A stretch of DNA of 58,642 nucleotides from contig JAIPDT010000002.1 of NCBI GenBank assembly GCA_021737545.1, positions 1 through 58,642 of the forward strand, read 5' to 3'. Shown here one piece after another: positions 35,610 to 48,400 of this stretch. The notes below the pieces were generated by a model that worked only from the letters and a program-made list of their open reading frames with translations, was not told where the DNA came from and searched no databases. The position numbers and the translations under genes were made by a program. How positions within the stretch are numbered: position 1 is the stretch's first letter; each line of letters begins with the position of its first letter. Source of the stretch: Desulfobacteraceae bacterium. GTDB taxonomy: Bacteria; Desulfobacterota; Desulfobacteria; Desulfobacterales; Desulfosalsimonadaceae.

Positions 35610-35638
35610 TTTACAAAAATTTCGCCGGCGGATATTTT
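35610..35638 (+). promoter_or_regulatory. Candidate promoter of nifJ
   Basis: TTTACA, 17 bases, TATTTT, about 105 bases before the gene start. Confidence 0.4.
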
Positions 35639-35738
35639 TATATATTTTAGGGATAATTTTTGGGTAATTCAAAGAGCCTGGACCGGACGGCGGATTTCGG
35701 TTTATAAGCTTTTTTAAATCTGTTCAAGGAGAAAGTAA

Positions 35739-39311
<3,573 letters not shown>

Positions 39312-39334
39312 AGCCCCCTGTTTATAATAATATA

Positions 39335-39373
39335 AAAAGGGGGTGGTGGCATTTGAAAGCATCGCCCCCTTTT
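39335..39373 (+). terminator. Terminator of nifJ
   Basis: AAAAGGGGG and CCCCCTTTT arms around a 21-base interior, 24 bases after the nifJ stop. An alternative stem with the upstream CCCCCT is possible. The U-run is short. Confidence 0.6.
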
Positions 39374-39406
39374 AAGTTTTGCAAATAATATACCTCAAAG
39401 GCATCC

Positions 39407-40069
39407 ATGAACACGAAAGAAAAACAGACAGCCGAACAAGCCGGTCAAACCAGGTGCATCCGCTGCGGCACCTGCTGCGAGAAGGGCGGACCTGCTCTTC
39501 ATGAAGACGATTTGGATTTGGTTTTAAATAAGAGAATTTCGCCCGAAAATCTCTATACCATACGCCGGGCTGAACTGGTATATGACAATGTCAATGGCGG
39601 TCTGATAAAAATTGGCCGGGAGATAGTCAAGATCAGGTCAGCCGAGAATACAAGGGCCTGCATTTACTATGACGACAGGCAGAAAGCCTGCAGTATTTAT
39701 GAGATTCGACCCATAGAATGCCGGGTTATGGCTTGTTGGGATACCACCGCTGCAGAGGCGCTGTATAACGTTAACCGTCTGACCAGACAATCTTTATTCG
39801 GCAGCGTGGACTGGCTCGCGGATCTTATCCGTACCCATGAGGAAAAGTGCGGTTATGAAAGGATCAGCGAGCTTGCAGAAAAAAGGCGAAGAAAAGAGGC
39901 CGGTGCAGTGGAGACACTTCTGGAAGCCGTGCGCTACGATGTTGAACTTCGCCGGACCGTACAGGAAAAAACCGGTATGGAAGAGGACCTGATGGACCTT
40001 GTTTTCGGCCGTCCCCTGTCTCAGACCATTCCCGCCCAGTTCGGCATAAAGCTTGTGCGAACTACCTGA
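39407..40069 (+). CDS. YkgJ family cysteine-cluster protein
   Basis: A 220-residue protein. The N-terminal domain has the CxBxxCxxC-type cluster: CIRCGTCCEKGGPALHEDD (about residues 17-35), then CIYYDDRQKACSIYEIRPIECR, so up to eight Cys could bind Fe-S or zinc. The C-terminal 90 residues are helical and charged. The family function is unsettled. It is isolated, convergent with the nitrilase gene. Confidence 0.85.
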   Translation: MNTKEKQTAEQAGQTRCIRCGTCCEKGGPALHEDDLDLVLNKRISPENLYTIRRAELVYDNVNGGLIKIGREIVKIRSAENTRACIYYDDRQKACSIYEIRPIECRVMACWDTTAAEALYNVNRLTRQSLFGSVDWLADLIRTHEEKCGYERISELAEKRRRKEAGAVETLLEAVRYDVELRRTVQEKTGMEEDLMDLVFGRPLSQTIPAQFGIKLVRTT

Positions 40070-40125
40070 AAATTGAAAGCTTAAATGAATTTCCCCGATT
40101 CTGTCAAAATTAAATCCCGATCCAC

Positions 40126-40167
40126 ACTCATACCCCATACCCCATACCCCATATCACATATCTCATA
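40126..40167. repeat. Heptanucleotide tandem repeat (CCCCATA-like, 6 units) overlapping a gene end
   Basis: Units ACTCATA, CCCCATA three times, TCACATA, TCTCATA. The last unit contains the stop codon of the nitrilase gene on the minus strand. Confidence 0.85.
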
Positions 40168-40975
40168 CATAAACTTCCGGCCGCCGATTGGGCAGAAAAT
40201 ATTTCATGGGGTGCTGGCGAACGGATTCAATGGTTTTGACGGACAGGTCTGCGCACACCATGGTCTCATGGGAGCCTGTATATTTGTAAAGGATTTTACC
40301 CTCGGGCGAAAGCAGGACTGCGGCACCCGGAAAGGATAGACCGCACCCGTTTTTACCCGCCGCATTTACAGCCGCAACGTATAGCCCGTTGTCAAACGCA
40401 CGGGCCGGAAGGTGGCGCATCCAGGAGGCAAGTTTTTCATCTGCGGATTTTCCGGGCGAGGCATGCGGGATAAAAATGATATCTGCGCCTTTTAAGGCCA
40501 TGCTCGTGGAAAGCTCCGGGAAGTGTGCGTCATAGCAGAGCTGTATGCCTATGCGAAGGTCCCTGGTTTCAAATAAACAGGGAGGCTGCAAACCAGGTGT
40601 AAAAATTTCTTTTTCAGGCGGACCAAGGTGAAGCTTTCTGTATATACCCATTATGCCGGATTCCGGCTTTGCAAGTACATGTGCGGCATAAATATTGCCG
40701 TCTTTTTTTTCAGCAATTCCGGCCAGTATACAGATGCCGTGTTTTTGAGCCATTTCAGCTATATGTTCTGAACTGGTACCGGGAATGGTTTCGGCCTTGT
40801 TTTGGATCTCCTCTCGCACATGGTATCCGGTTGCGCTAAGCTCGGGAAAGCAAAGCAGTTCGGCGCCCTTCTGTCTTGCAGAAGCCGTCCATTTTTCCAT
40901 GCGCAAAAGGTTCCCTTTAGTATCTCCCACCAAGGAAGGGCATGTGACAAGTGCAATTCGGATATCACGCTTCAT
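40163..40975 (-). CDS. Carbon-nitrogen hydrolase (nitrilase superfamily)
   Basis: A 270-residue enzyme with the Glu-Lys-Cys triad visible: Glu in FPELSATGYH, Lys in YRKLHLGPPE, Cys in GIQLCYDAHFPE. It hydrolyses a nitrile or amide, but the substrate is unknown; the omega-amidase or N-carbamoyl amidase branches are both possible. It lies 9 bases after the AhbA-like gene on the same strand, so the two are cotranscribed. Its extreme 3' end is heptad repeat. Confidence 0.88.
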   Translation of the reverse strand: MKRDIRIALVTCPSLVGDTKGNLLRMEKWTASARQKGAELLCFPELSATGYHVREEIQNKAETIPGTSSEHIAEMAQKHGICILAGIAEKKDGNIYAAHVLAKPESGIMGIYRKLHLGPPEKEIFTPGLQPPCLFETRDLRIGIQLCYDAHFPELSTSMALKGADIIFIPHASPGKSADEKLASWMRHLPARAFDNGLYVAAVNAAGKNGCGLSFPGAAVLLSPEGKILYKYTGSHETMVCADLSVKTIESVRQHPMKYFLPNRRPEVYV

Positions 40976-40984
40976 GGGAATAAT

Positions 40985-41446
40985 CTATTTGAGGTTGAAA
41001 TGTGCGCGGATCTTGTATACCCGGGTTGCAGGAAGGTTTAAAATATCTCGGATACCCGTTTTTTCGGATATTTCCGCCAGGTTTTTTTCAATTTCTTCAG
41101 CAGACGGGGCGATAAACGTAAACCATACGTTAAAGCTATTGTCCCTCAGGTAATTGTGGGTCACGCCCGGATAGCTGTTTATCGTGCGGGTGAAATGTTC
41201 CAGTTTTTCTTCGGGCACTTTTCCGGCGCACAGGGTGCTGACGTAACCGAGTCTTTCAGGAGAGAAGTTGCCGCCGACTCTGCGGATAATATCTTTTTCC
41301 TTCAGCCGCCGGATCTTTTCGATCACTTCATCTTCAATGAGATTCAGCTCTTCGGCTATTTTTGCAAAGGGGCGGGGGGCGATGGGAAAATCGGATTGAA
41401 TCCGGTTTAACAAAGCCTTGTCTATATCGTCGAGCTGATAATTCAT
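40985..41446 (-). CDS. ahbA: Lrp/AsnC-type protein, siroheme decarboxylase subunit (AhbA-like)
   Basis: A 153-residue protein with an N-terminal winged helix (DDIDKALLNRIQSDFPIAPRP) and a RAM-like domain. RRVGGNFSPERLGYVSTLCA, YPGVTHNYLRDNSFNVWFTF and LNLPATRVYKIRAHF resemble siroheme decarboxylase AhbA/AhbB, which converts siroheme to 12,18-didecarboxysiroheme in the alternative heme route of sulfate reducers. The usual His after NYLR(D/E) appears as Asn-Ser here. No ahbB, ahbC or ahbD is in the window. A transcriptional regulator of the same fold is the alternative. Confidence 0.68.
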   Translation of the reverse strand: MNYQLDDIDKALLNRIQSDFPIAPRPFAKIAEELNLIEDEVIEKIRRLKEKDIIRRVGGNFSPERLGYVSTLCAGKVPEEKLEHFTRTINSYPGVTHNYLRDNSFNVWFTFIAPSAEEIEKNLAEISEKTGIRDILNLPATRVYKIRAHFNLK

Positions 41447-41504
41447 TTCACAAAGCCCGGTTTGATGCTGATCAATGGGATTTTATGGAATTCCGGTATA
41501 TAAA

Positions 41505-41537
41505 AACAAAAGCCCTGCAGTTTGCAGGGCTTTTGTT
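41505..41537 (-). terminator. Rho-independent terminator of dsrC
   Basis: A perfect 15-base inverted repeat AACAAAAGCCCTGCA/TGCAGGGCTTTTGTT with a 3-base loop, 55 bases after the dsrC stop. On the minus strand it is followed by TTTTTATA. It separates dsrC from the AhbA-like gene. Confidence 0.9.
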
Positions 41538-41592
41538 AAATTACACCAGAATAATGCACGGTTTTGTGCAATCCGGTAAATATGCGGTTTTA

Positions 41593-41910
41593 TTATACAC
41601 AGCCTGTGGGTTTGGGAAGGCCGGCCATTTTGCAGGCACCCTTTCCGGGTCCTGACGGAAAAAGCTCGTATATATGCTTGAGCTTGTAGCCGGTCAGTTT
41701 GGAAAGCACCCGAACCATGGGAGCGATTCCGTTTTTCTTGTAATAGTCCTGCAGCACGTTAATGACCTTCCAGTGCTCATCGTTTAACTCGTCGATGCCT
41801 TCCTGCTGCTTTACGTATTTCACCCAGGCTTCGCTCCAGCTTTCAAAGTTGTCAATGAACCCGTCTTCGTCCACGTTAAAAGTCTCACCTTCAAATTCAA
41901 CCGTAGGCAT
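41593..41910 (-). CDS. dsrC: DsrC, sulfur-carrier substrate of dissimilatory sulfite reductase
   Basis: A 105-residue DsrC/TusE/RspA family protein. The flexible C-terminal arm has both redox cysteines, Cys93 (GACKMAGLPKP) and Cys104 (penultimate), which marks true DsrC rather than TusE or RspA. DsrC takes the sulfite-derived sulfur from DsrAB as a trisulfide, reduced by DsrMKJOP or soluble partners. GGAGGG precedes the ATG. It has its own near-consensus promoter and strong terminator, yet directly follows the hdrA-mvhD-flx genes on the same strand. Confidence 0.96.
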   Translation of the reverse strand: MPTVEFEGETFNVDEDGFIDNFESWSEAWVKYVKQQEGIDELNDEHWKVINVLQDYYKKNGIAPMVRVLSKLTGYKLKHIYELFPSGPGKGACKMAGLPKPTGCV

Positions 41911-41992
41911 TTAATATCCCTCCTTTAATTGTTTGTATTCAACAGGCCTCTTGCCAATTATTTTTTCTAAAATAGTAAATTGTAAAACATTT

Positions 41993-42021
41993 AAATTAAC
42001 GACTGCTGCAATAATTGTCAA
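41993..42021 (-). promoter_or_regulatory. Promoter of dsrC
   Basis: On the minus strand TTGACA, 17 bases, TAATTT, about 80 bases before the dsrC start in the gap after the FlxA-like gene. Confidence 0.65.
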
Positions 42022-42054
42022 TATTAAAATACCTTTCGATTTTGCATTGAGCCG

Positions 42055-42900
42055 TCAGTACTCCTTTGGTGTTTGATTTAGTTGCTGCAGGGTAAAGACG
42101 GGACCATCCTTGCAGACAAATTCCTTGCCTATATTGCAGCGGCCGCACATCCCGATACCGCATTTCATACGGTTTTCAAGCGACATTATAATTCTGTCCT
42201 CGCTGTATCCGAGCTTGTCGAGAACGGGCTGGGTAAATTTAATCATGATCGGCGGGCCGCACACGATTGCATAGGTATCTTCGGTTCCGGCGGGTCCTTC
42301 CTGTTCGGTAACTGTGGGTACGAAACCGGTGTGATGCGTCCATTCAGGATCATCGCAGGAATCCACAGTGATGTGCATGTTTAGATCATCCCTGGCTGCC
42401 CAGGATTCAAGCTCATCCTTGTATAAAAGCATTCCGGGCGAGCGGGCGCCGTATATTACGTGGATGTCCTTGAATTTTTGACGGTTTTCCGGGTCGAGCA
42501 TATAGATTATCGAGGACCGCAGAGTGGTAAACGCAAACCCGCCCCCGATAATGACCACGTTCTTGCCTTCCAGAGTCTCCCAGGGATACCAGTTGCCAAG
42601 CGGCCCCCGTATGCCCATGATATCGCCTTCTTTCATGGAATGCAGGTATGAGGTGACCTTGCCGGTCTTAAAGATCGTAAACTTGACAAACCCTTTTTCT
42701 GTCGGCGAAGAGGCAATCCCGATGGGGATTTCTCCTATCCCCGGGATCGAGAGCTCAGCAAACTGGCCCGCCCGGTAGGAGAACTTTTCTTCGTCTTCCG
42801 GATTAAGGAAAACGAATTTGAATGTTTTTAAGCTCTTATCCTCGGTTTCGGTCTTGATCTCATCAATTCGAACCGGGTATGGAATATATGGATTTTCCAC
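42055..42900 (-). CDS. FAD/NAD(P)-binding oxidoreductase, FlxA / sulfhydrogenase-gamma type
   Basis: A 281-residue ferredoxin-NADP reductase-like flavoprotein. The FAD domain has YRAGQFAELSIPGIGE and TSYLHSMKEGDIMGIRGPLGN; the NAD(P) domain has VVIIGGGFAFTTLRSSI. The C-terminal CGIGMCGRCNIGKEFVC can hold a [2Fe-2S] cluster as in PyrK and HydG. In Flx/Hdr complexes this subunit exchanges electrons with NAD(P)H. Eighteen bases after the FlxB-like gene; last of the hdrA operon before dsrC. Confidence 0.85.
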   Translation of the reverse strand: MENPYIPYPVRIDEIKTETEDKSLKTFKFVFLNPEDEEKFSYRAGQFAELSIPGIGEIPIGIASSPTEKGFVKFTIFKTGKVTSYLHSMKEGDIMGIRGPLGNWYPWETLEGKNVVIIGGGFAFTTLRSSIIYMLDPENRQKFKDIHVIYGARSPGMLLYKDELESWAARDDLNMHITVDSCDDPEWTHHTGFVPTVTEQEGPAGTEDTYAIVCGPPIMIKFTQPVLDKLGYSEDRIIMSLENRMKCGIGMCGRCNIGKEFVCKDGPVFTLQQLNQTPKEY

Positions 42901-42918
42901 TTCTAACCCCCCTTTGCT

Positions 42919-43995
42919 CTAACTCACCGTTGCTTCGCAGGTGCAGGTTTCGGGATCATAGCTGTTCATCATATTGCAGATCCTGCGTATATCTATATTG
43001 ACGGGGCACAGTCGGACGCATCGACCGCATCCCGTGCACTGAATGCCGTTTTCATATTTGTCCACATAATATTTTAATTTGTGCATGAACCGTTGACGCA
43101 GCCTGGCCAGTTTGGTTCCGCGAGGGTTGTGAGCCGAGGCGTGAAGGGTGAAAAGCGGGTACATGCAGGAATCCCAGTTTCTTATCCGGAATCCTTCCCT
43201 GCCGTATACTTCGTCCTGGATGTCAAAGCACCAGCAGGTGGGGCAAACATAGGTGCAGGTGCCGCAGTTGATGCAGGCAAAGGCGGCTTTTTCCCATATG
43301 CTCGTGGCTTCGTAGAGATCGAGCAGCGGCTGCTTTGCCAGGTTGTCTGTATGGACATTGGACTCTATTTTTGATTCGGCATCAGATTTCCTTTTTGCAA
43401 TTTCATCAGCGATGCCTTCTGCTTTGTCTTGCCACCCGGCCGCTTCGGCCAGTTTTTCCCCCTTCTCAGTTATAATCTCTGCCAGGTAATGATCTTTGTT
43501 GTCAATTAACATGACGTCAAGATTCTTATGATTATACGGACCGGAGCCTGCGCTTGTACAAAAACAGGAAGGGCAGGGGGCATCGCATGCAAGTCCCACC
43601 AGGGTCGTGGTTTCGAAAGCCCTGAGCCAGTAAGGATCCTTGTATTCATCCGTGTCAAAATTGCGCATGACAACCGGAAGCGAATCCGCGTCACACGGCC
43701 GGATTCCAAGAACCGCCTTTTCCTTGTATTCTTTATCTTCAGGTTCACGGTAAATTTTGTAATCTTCTTCTTCTGCGTTCATGGAGCATTTGAGGATAAT
43801 TTCTGACTGCGGATATATTATGTACTTCGGAGAAATCCTGGAGTTGGTAAACTCCATATCCGGCATCTGTCCTGATCCCAGATTTGCAAAGATGTGGTAG
43901 AATTTTTCTTTGACCGGTCCGATCAGGCTGTAGGTTTTGCGAATTTTTTCAATTCCTTCAGCCCAGTCGTTTTTGTCAATCCTGATGACTTTCAT
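42919..43995 (-). CDS. 4Fe-4S dicluster protein, FlxB / sulfhydrogenase-beta type
   Basis: A 358-residue protein of the HydB/AsrA-like family. The N-terminal part has LGIRPCDADSLPVV and CDAPCPSCFCTS. The C-terminal part has two [4Fe-4S] motifs, CINCGTCTYVCPTC and CTGCGRCVRLCPVNIDIRRI. It would wire electrons between the NAD(P)H-binding subunit and the rest of the complex. Between the FlxC-like and FlxA-like genes. Confidence 0.83.
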   Translation of the reverse strand: MKVIRIDKNDWAEGIEKIRKTYSLIGPVKEKFYHIFANLGSGQMPDMEFTNSRISPKYIIYPQSEIILKCSMNAEEEDYKIYREPEDKEYKEKAVLGIRPCDADSLPVVMRNFDTDEYKDPYWLRAFETTTLVGLACDAPCPSCFCTSAGSGPYNHKNLDVMLIDNKDHYLAEIITEKGEKLAEAAGWQDKAEGIADEIAKRKSDAESKIESNVHTDNLAKQPLLDLYEATSIWEKAAFACINCGTCTYVCPTCWCFDIQDEVYGREGFRIRNWDSCMYPLFTLHASAHNPRGTKLARLRQRFMHKLKYYVDKYENGIQCTGCGRCVRLCPVNIDIRRICNMMNSYDPETCTCEATVS

Positions 43996-44041
43996 GGTTA
44001 TAGCCCTTGTACGCTTTTATGGTTGGTTGCGCCCTTCACAC

Positions 44042-44998
44042 CTATTTGATGAACTCTTCGGGGTCATCCGGCCTGTAAGTATCCAGGGGCGGCCGCTGTT
44101 CGGTGTTCAATCCGGCCTCCCAGTCAAAGAGTTCCAGGCAGTCTTTTTCCAGTTTTTTGGTAAAATCCCGGACATTAATGCCCACCGGGCAGGAGCGAAC
44201 GCATGCACCGCAGTCCGTGCACCTGCCTGCGCAGTGATAGGCCCGCAGAAAGTGAAAGGTGCGCACATCAGTGTGGTCTATGCTTTTTCCTACCCATTGA
44301 GGGTTGGATTCATCCACAAAACACAGCGGGCAGTAGCACAGAGGGCATGCATTGCGGCACGCATAACACCTTATGCAGTCTGAAAGCAGATCATCGAAAT
44401 GGGCCCATTTTTCCTCCGGGCTCAGGGCTTCTATCTCTTTTACCCTGGCGTAGGGATCAACATCATCCCTTTTTTGTTCTGTGACTTCTTCTGCGGCCAG
44501 CTCATCATAGATTACCGGGTTGCGGTGTACGCATACACTGCAGTTTTCCTGCAGTACCTCGGCCTTGTCAACGGTTTTGGAGAAATTTTGTCCTGTTATG
44601 GTAATCGACCCGTTATTTTCGTCTTCCACAGAAGTGATATCCCCGTCTGCCATGGCAGACAGCTTGTGACGATCAACCATGCCTTTGCACGGGATGCCTA
44701 TAATATAGAGCTGCTCGCGCTTGATTTTGCCTTCAACAATGTGGACTGCAATGTTTCTGGAATTGCAGCCGGTGGCAAGAATGCCTATGCGCTCGGTGCG
44801 GTCGGTAATGTAGTTTGCCAGGTTCAGACCGCAGTTGCTGTCCCATACAAACTCGTCGACTTCCTCCTGGTTTTGGGCAAAAAATGGTTGATGCATCAGC
44901 GGCACCGAGCCTGTGCGATAGCCGATTACCATGTCCACCTTGTCTTCTTTGAGAAGGCGCTTTGAGATCTCCTTGATATTGTCAGTATATGATTTCAT
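44042..44998 (-). CDS. 4Fe-4S / F420-dehydrogenase-beta-like subunit, FlxC type
   Basis: A 318-residue iron-sulfur protein. The N-terminal half resembles the FrhB-like fold (IGYRTGSVPLMHQPFF, ILATGCNSRNIAVHIVE, YIIGIPCKGMVDRHKLSAM). The C-terminal half has CIRCYACRNACPLCYC and CTDCGACVRSCPVGINVRDF clusters. The start is two bases after the mvhD stop, so expression is coupled. The assignment to Flx relies on neighbours and domain type; the subunit letter is tentative. Confidence 0.8.
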   Translation of the reverse strand: MKSYTDNIKEISKRLLKEDKVDMVIGYRTGSVPLMHQPFFAQNQEEVDEFVWDSNCGLNLANYITDRTERIGILATGCNSRNIAVHIVEGKIKREQLYIIGIPCKGMVDRHKLSAMADGDITSVEDENNGSITITGQNFSKTVDKAEVLQENCSVCVHRNPVIYDELAAEEVTEQKRDDVDPYARVKEIEALSPEEKWAHFDDLLSDCIRCYACRNACPLCYCPLCFVDESNPQWVGKSIDHTDVRTFHFLRAYHCAGRCTDCGACVRSCPVGINVRDFTKKLEKDCLELFDWEAGLNTEQRPPLDTYRPDDPEEFIK

Positions 44999-45000
44999 GA

Positions 45001-45435
45001 CTAGGCAACCTTCGGTTTGGTTTTGACGAATTTTTTCTCCTTGTTTTCCAGGGACTTGGCCGCCTCTGTGACCTTGGTGGCCACATCCACGAATTTCGTG
45101 GATTCCGCAGAGGATATCCAGGAAAAATGCAGGCGCTCCGGTTCGATTCCCATGTGTTCGAGCAGGTTTTTCATCAGGGTGAATTTTCTTCGTGCGTAGT
45201 AATTACCTTCCAGGTAATGGCATTCACCCGGATGTCACCCGGAGACCCAGACCGCATCAGCGCCCTGGCGCAGGGCCGCCAGTATGAATTTCGGGCTCAT
45301 GCGGCCGGTGCAGGGAATTCGTATAACCCGGATGTTGCTCGGATATTCCATACGGCTGACGCCTGCCAGGTCGGCTGCGCCATAGCTGCACCAGTTGCAC
45401 AAAAAACTTAATATTTTCGGATTTTTGTCTGACAT
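45001..45435 (-). CDS. mvhD: MvhD/VhuD-type hydrogenase iron-sulfur subunit, selenoprotein (Sec67)
   Basis: A 144-residue protein if the in-frame TGA at 45237-45235 is read as selenocysteine. The sequence around it, GADAVWVSG-U-HPGECHYLEGN, matches the MvhD motif GCHPGDCHY with Sec in place of Cys. Cys13, Cys16 (LCNWCS) and Cys42 complete the [2Fe-2S] ligands. The reading frame is intact on both sides and ends with a normal TAG. MvhD passes electrons to HdrA; VhuD of methanococci is a known selenoprotein at this position. AGGAG precedes the ATG. Conventional ORF callers split or truncate it. Confidence 0.92.
45202..45237 (-). promoter_or_regulatory. Sec codon and SECIS-like hairpin in mvhD
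   Basis: After the TGA, ATTACCT-GGA-AGGTAAT (45218-45202) forms a perfect 7-base stem. An alternative CCGGGT/ACCTGG stem starts five bases... upstream of it, at 45231. Either could be a bacterial SECIS, though the apical loop does not match the GGUC type as well as the one in hdrA. Confidence 0.5.
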
Positions 45436-45494
45436 ATGTTTTGGTCTCCTGATAATTTTACGGCAAGAATGGCTGCCGCGGAAGTTTTTGTCAA

Positions 45495-48400
45495 CTATAT
45501 AGCCTCGTCGATTCCAAATATTTGGGAAAAGATCTGGTCCGTATCGAAGCCCTTCAAATGAATGGCACCAGAGCGGCAGGAGGCCGTGCAAAGCCCGCAT
45601 CCTTTACAAAGTGCCGGGTTGATCTCAGCCTTTCCGGCAAACCGGCCTTCTTCTGCAAAAGAAGGCGCGGAATACGGGCAGATGGATACGCAAACCCCGC
45701 ATGTTGCACACAGTTGCTGATCCACCTGGGCTATGGTGCCGCTGGAATAGACCGTTTTTCGGGCCAGCAGGGTCACGGCACGGGATACCGCAGCCTTGGC
45801 CTGTGCGATAGATTCATCTATTGGCTTTGGATAATGGGCCAGGCCGCACAGGTAGACGCCGTCTGTTGAAAATTCGGACGGTCCGAGCTTGGCGTGTTTT
45901 TCAATGAAAAACCCGTCTTCGTTCATTGGCACCTTAAAGAAGTTGGCAAGTTTTTCATCCCCGTACGGTATTACAGCTGTGGCCAGGTTTACCAGATCCA
46001 CTTCCAGTTCCACCGGCATCTGAAGTACGTGATCGGTGGCGGTTATCGTGATCTTGTCTTTACCGGCTTTGACCACCGGCTTGTCATCCGGGCTATAGCG
46101 GATGAAAATTACGCCCGTTTTGCGGGCATCCCGGTATAGGTATTCCTTTTCGCCGTATGTGCGGATGTCCCGGTAGAGAACATAAACGTTCATTTCCGGG
46201 TTGCGTTTTTTTAGTTCCAGGGCGTTTTCAACTGAATGAGTGCAGCAGAGCCGGGAGCAGTACATCCGGCCCGGTTCCCGCGAGCCCACGCACTGGATGA
46301 AGGCGGCGGCGTTTAAGCCCTTTATTACCGGATCATCTTCTTTGAGCTTTTGGTCAAGTTCGAGGCTGGTCATTATCCGGTCGTCCGTGCCGTATCCGTA
46401 TTCATCCGGCTTGTAAGCCTCGGCTCCGGTTGCAAGCACCGTCACTCCGTGCTCGACTTCCTTCTCATTGCCGTTAGAAGAAAGCAGGGACTTGAAATTG
46501 CCGACAAAGCCTTCCACGTCTTTTAATGCTGTATTCATGTGAACATGTATCTTGTCGCTTGACTCTACGGATCTAATCAGTTCTTCGAGTTTTTCTGATA
46601 CAGAATCGCCTTTGGCGGTGTGGAATATGTTTCGGGCCTGCCCGCCGAGCCGGTCCCCGCGTTCCACCAGATGGGTCTCATAACCCTGGGCGGCAAAGCT
46701 CTTTGCAGCGGTCATTCCCGCGATACCGCCGCCGACAACCATGGCAGCCGGGTGGACGCCGAGCTCGAGTTCCTCTAAGGGTTCCTGCAGTGATACCTTG
46801 GATACTGCCATGCGCACCAGGTCCTTGGCTTTTTCCGTCGCCAATTCCGGGTTGTTTTTGTGTACCCAGGAATCCTGATTGCGGATATTTGTCATTTCAA
46901 ACAGATACTTGTTTAAGCCCGCATCGGTCAAGGTCTCCTGGAACAGCGGCTCGTGGGTTTTGGGAGTGCATGCGGCAACCACGATGCGGTTTAATCCCTT
47001 TTCCCGGATCATTTCCGACATGCTTTCCTGGGCGTCCTGGGAGCATGCAAACAGTTTGTCCGTGGCAAGCTCCACGTAGGGCAGTGCGGAAGCGTATTCC
47101 ACCACTTGGGGCACGTCTACCACGCCTGCTATGTTGGTGCCGCACTGGCAGATAAAGACCCCGATTTTGGGCCTGTCCCCGGTCACCTCGGTTTCGGGGG
47201 GTATCTTTTTTTCTTTTGTCCGGGTATTTCGAACATCTGCAAGCAGCTCTCCTGCGGCTGAAGAGGCCGCGCTTGAGTCCACCACTGACTGGGGGATGTC
47301 CTTGGGCCCCTGGAAAGCCCCGCTTACAAATATTCCGGGCCGTGAGGTTTCCACCGGCGAAAATGCGTCAGTGGCTGCAAAACGGCCTTCTGTCAGTTCG
47401 ATATCGAGATTTTGCGCTAGCTCAACAAGCTCCGGCGATGTCTGCAGGCCAACCGAAAGCACGAGCATGTTGAAAATTTCGGTCTTGAGCTCGCCTTTTT
47501 CCGTTACATAGCGAAGCTCCAGGTCGTCTGAATCCGGGACAGGGGTTACCGTATGAACCCTGCTTCTGACAAACCTGACCCCCGAACGGTCTCTGGCGGA
47601 TTCGTAGAACCGTTCGAACTCTTTTCCGTGGGTGCGCATGTCCATAAAGAAAATCGAGCAGTCCAGGCTTTCTCCAACGTGCTCCTTGGCTATCACCGCT
47701 TCCTTGATGGCATACATGCAGCATACTGATGAGCAGTAAGAATTGTCGCACCGGTTTAAGTCCCTGGAGCCGACGCACTGAAACCAAGCGATCTTTTCCG
47801 GTTCGGCATTGTCCGAGGGACGGACCACATGGCCGGTGGTGGGCCCTGAGGCCGACAGAATACGCTCGAATTCCATGGAAGTGATTACGTTGGGATGTCG
47901 GGCATACTGGTAGTTTTCCAGTCCTGTCGGAGAAAACGGTTCAAATCCCGGGGCCAGAATAACAGAGCCGACGTTTAGGTTTACGGTCTGCGGCTTTTGC
48001 TCAAAATCCACAGCATCCACGGGGCATTTTTTCTGGCACACGCCGCATTTGCCCTTCTGAAGGTATATACATGCCTCCGGATCGATGCGGTACTTCAAGG
48101 GCACCGCCTGGGGGTATTCCACATAAATGGCCTTGCGCTTGGCAAGACCGGCGTTGTAAGTGTCGGGAATTTTTTTTGGACATTTTTCAGCACATGCCCC
48201 GCACGCGATACATCTTTCTTCGTTTACGTAGCGGGGGTGTTTTAGTATCTCTACCTGGAAATTGCCCGCTTCTCCCTTTATATCCCGAACTTCCGAAAGG
48301 GTTACGATCTCTATGTTTAAGTGCCGGCCGACCTCGACCAGTTTCGGCGAGATAATTCACATGGCACAGTCGTTGGTGGGAAATGTCTTGTCCAGCTGAG

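Noticed and set aside
45235-45600. ORF ending at 45235 as a complete 121-residue protein
   Set aside because: It starts outside the mvhD frame's real start and stops at the UGA that is probably Sec. The homologous sequence continues in frame to 45001.
45495-48122. An 875-residue HdrA starting at 48122
   Set aside because: It begins within a continuous HdrA sequence; the N-terminal FAD domain and the UGA codon lie upstream in the same frame.
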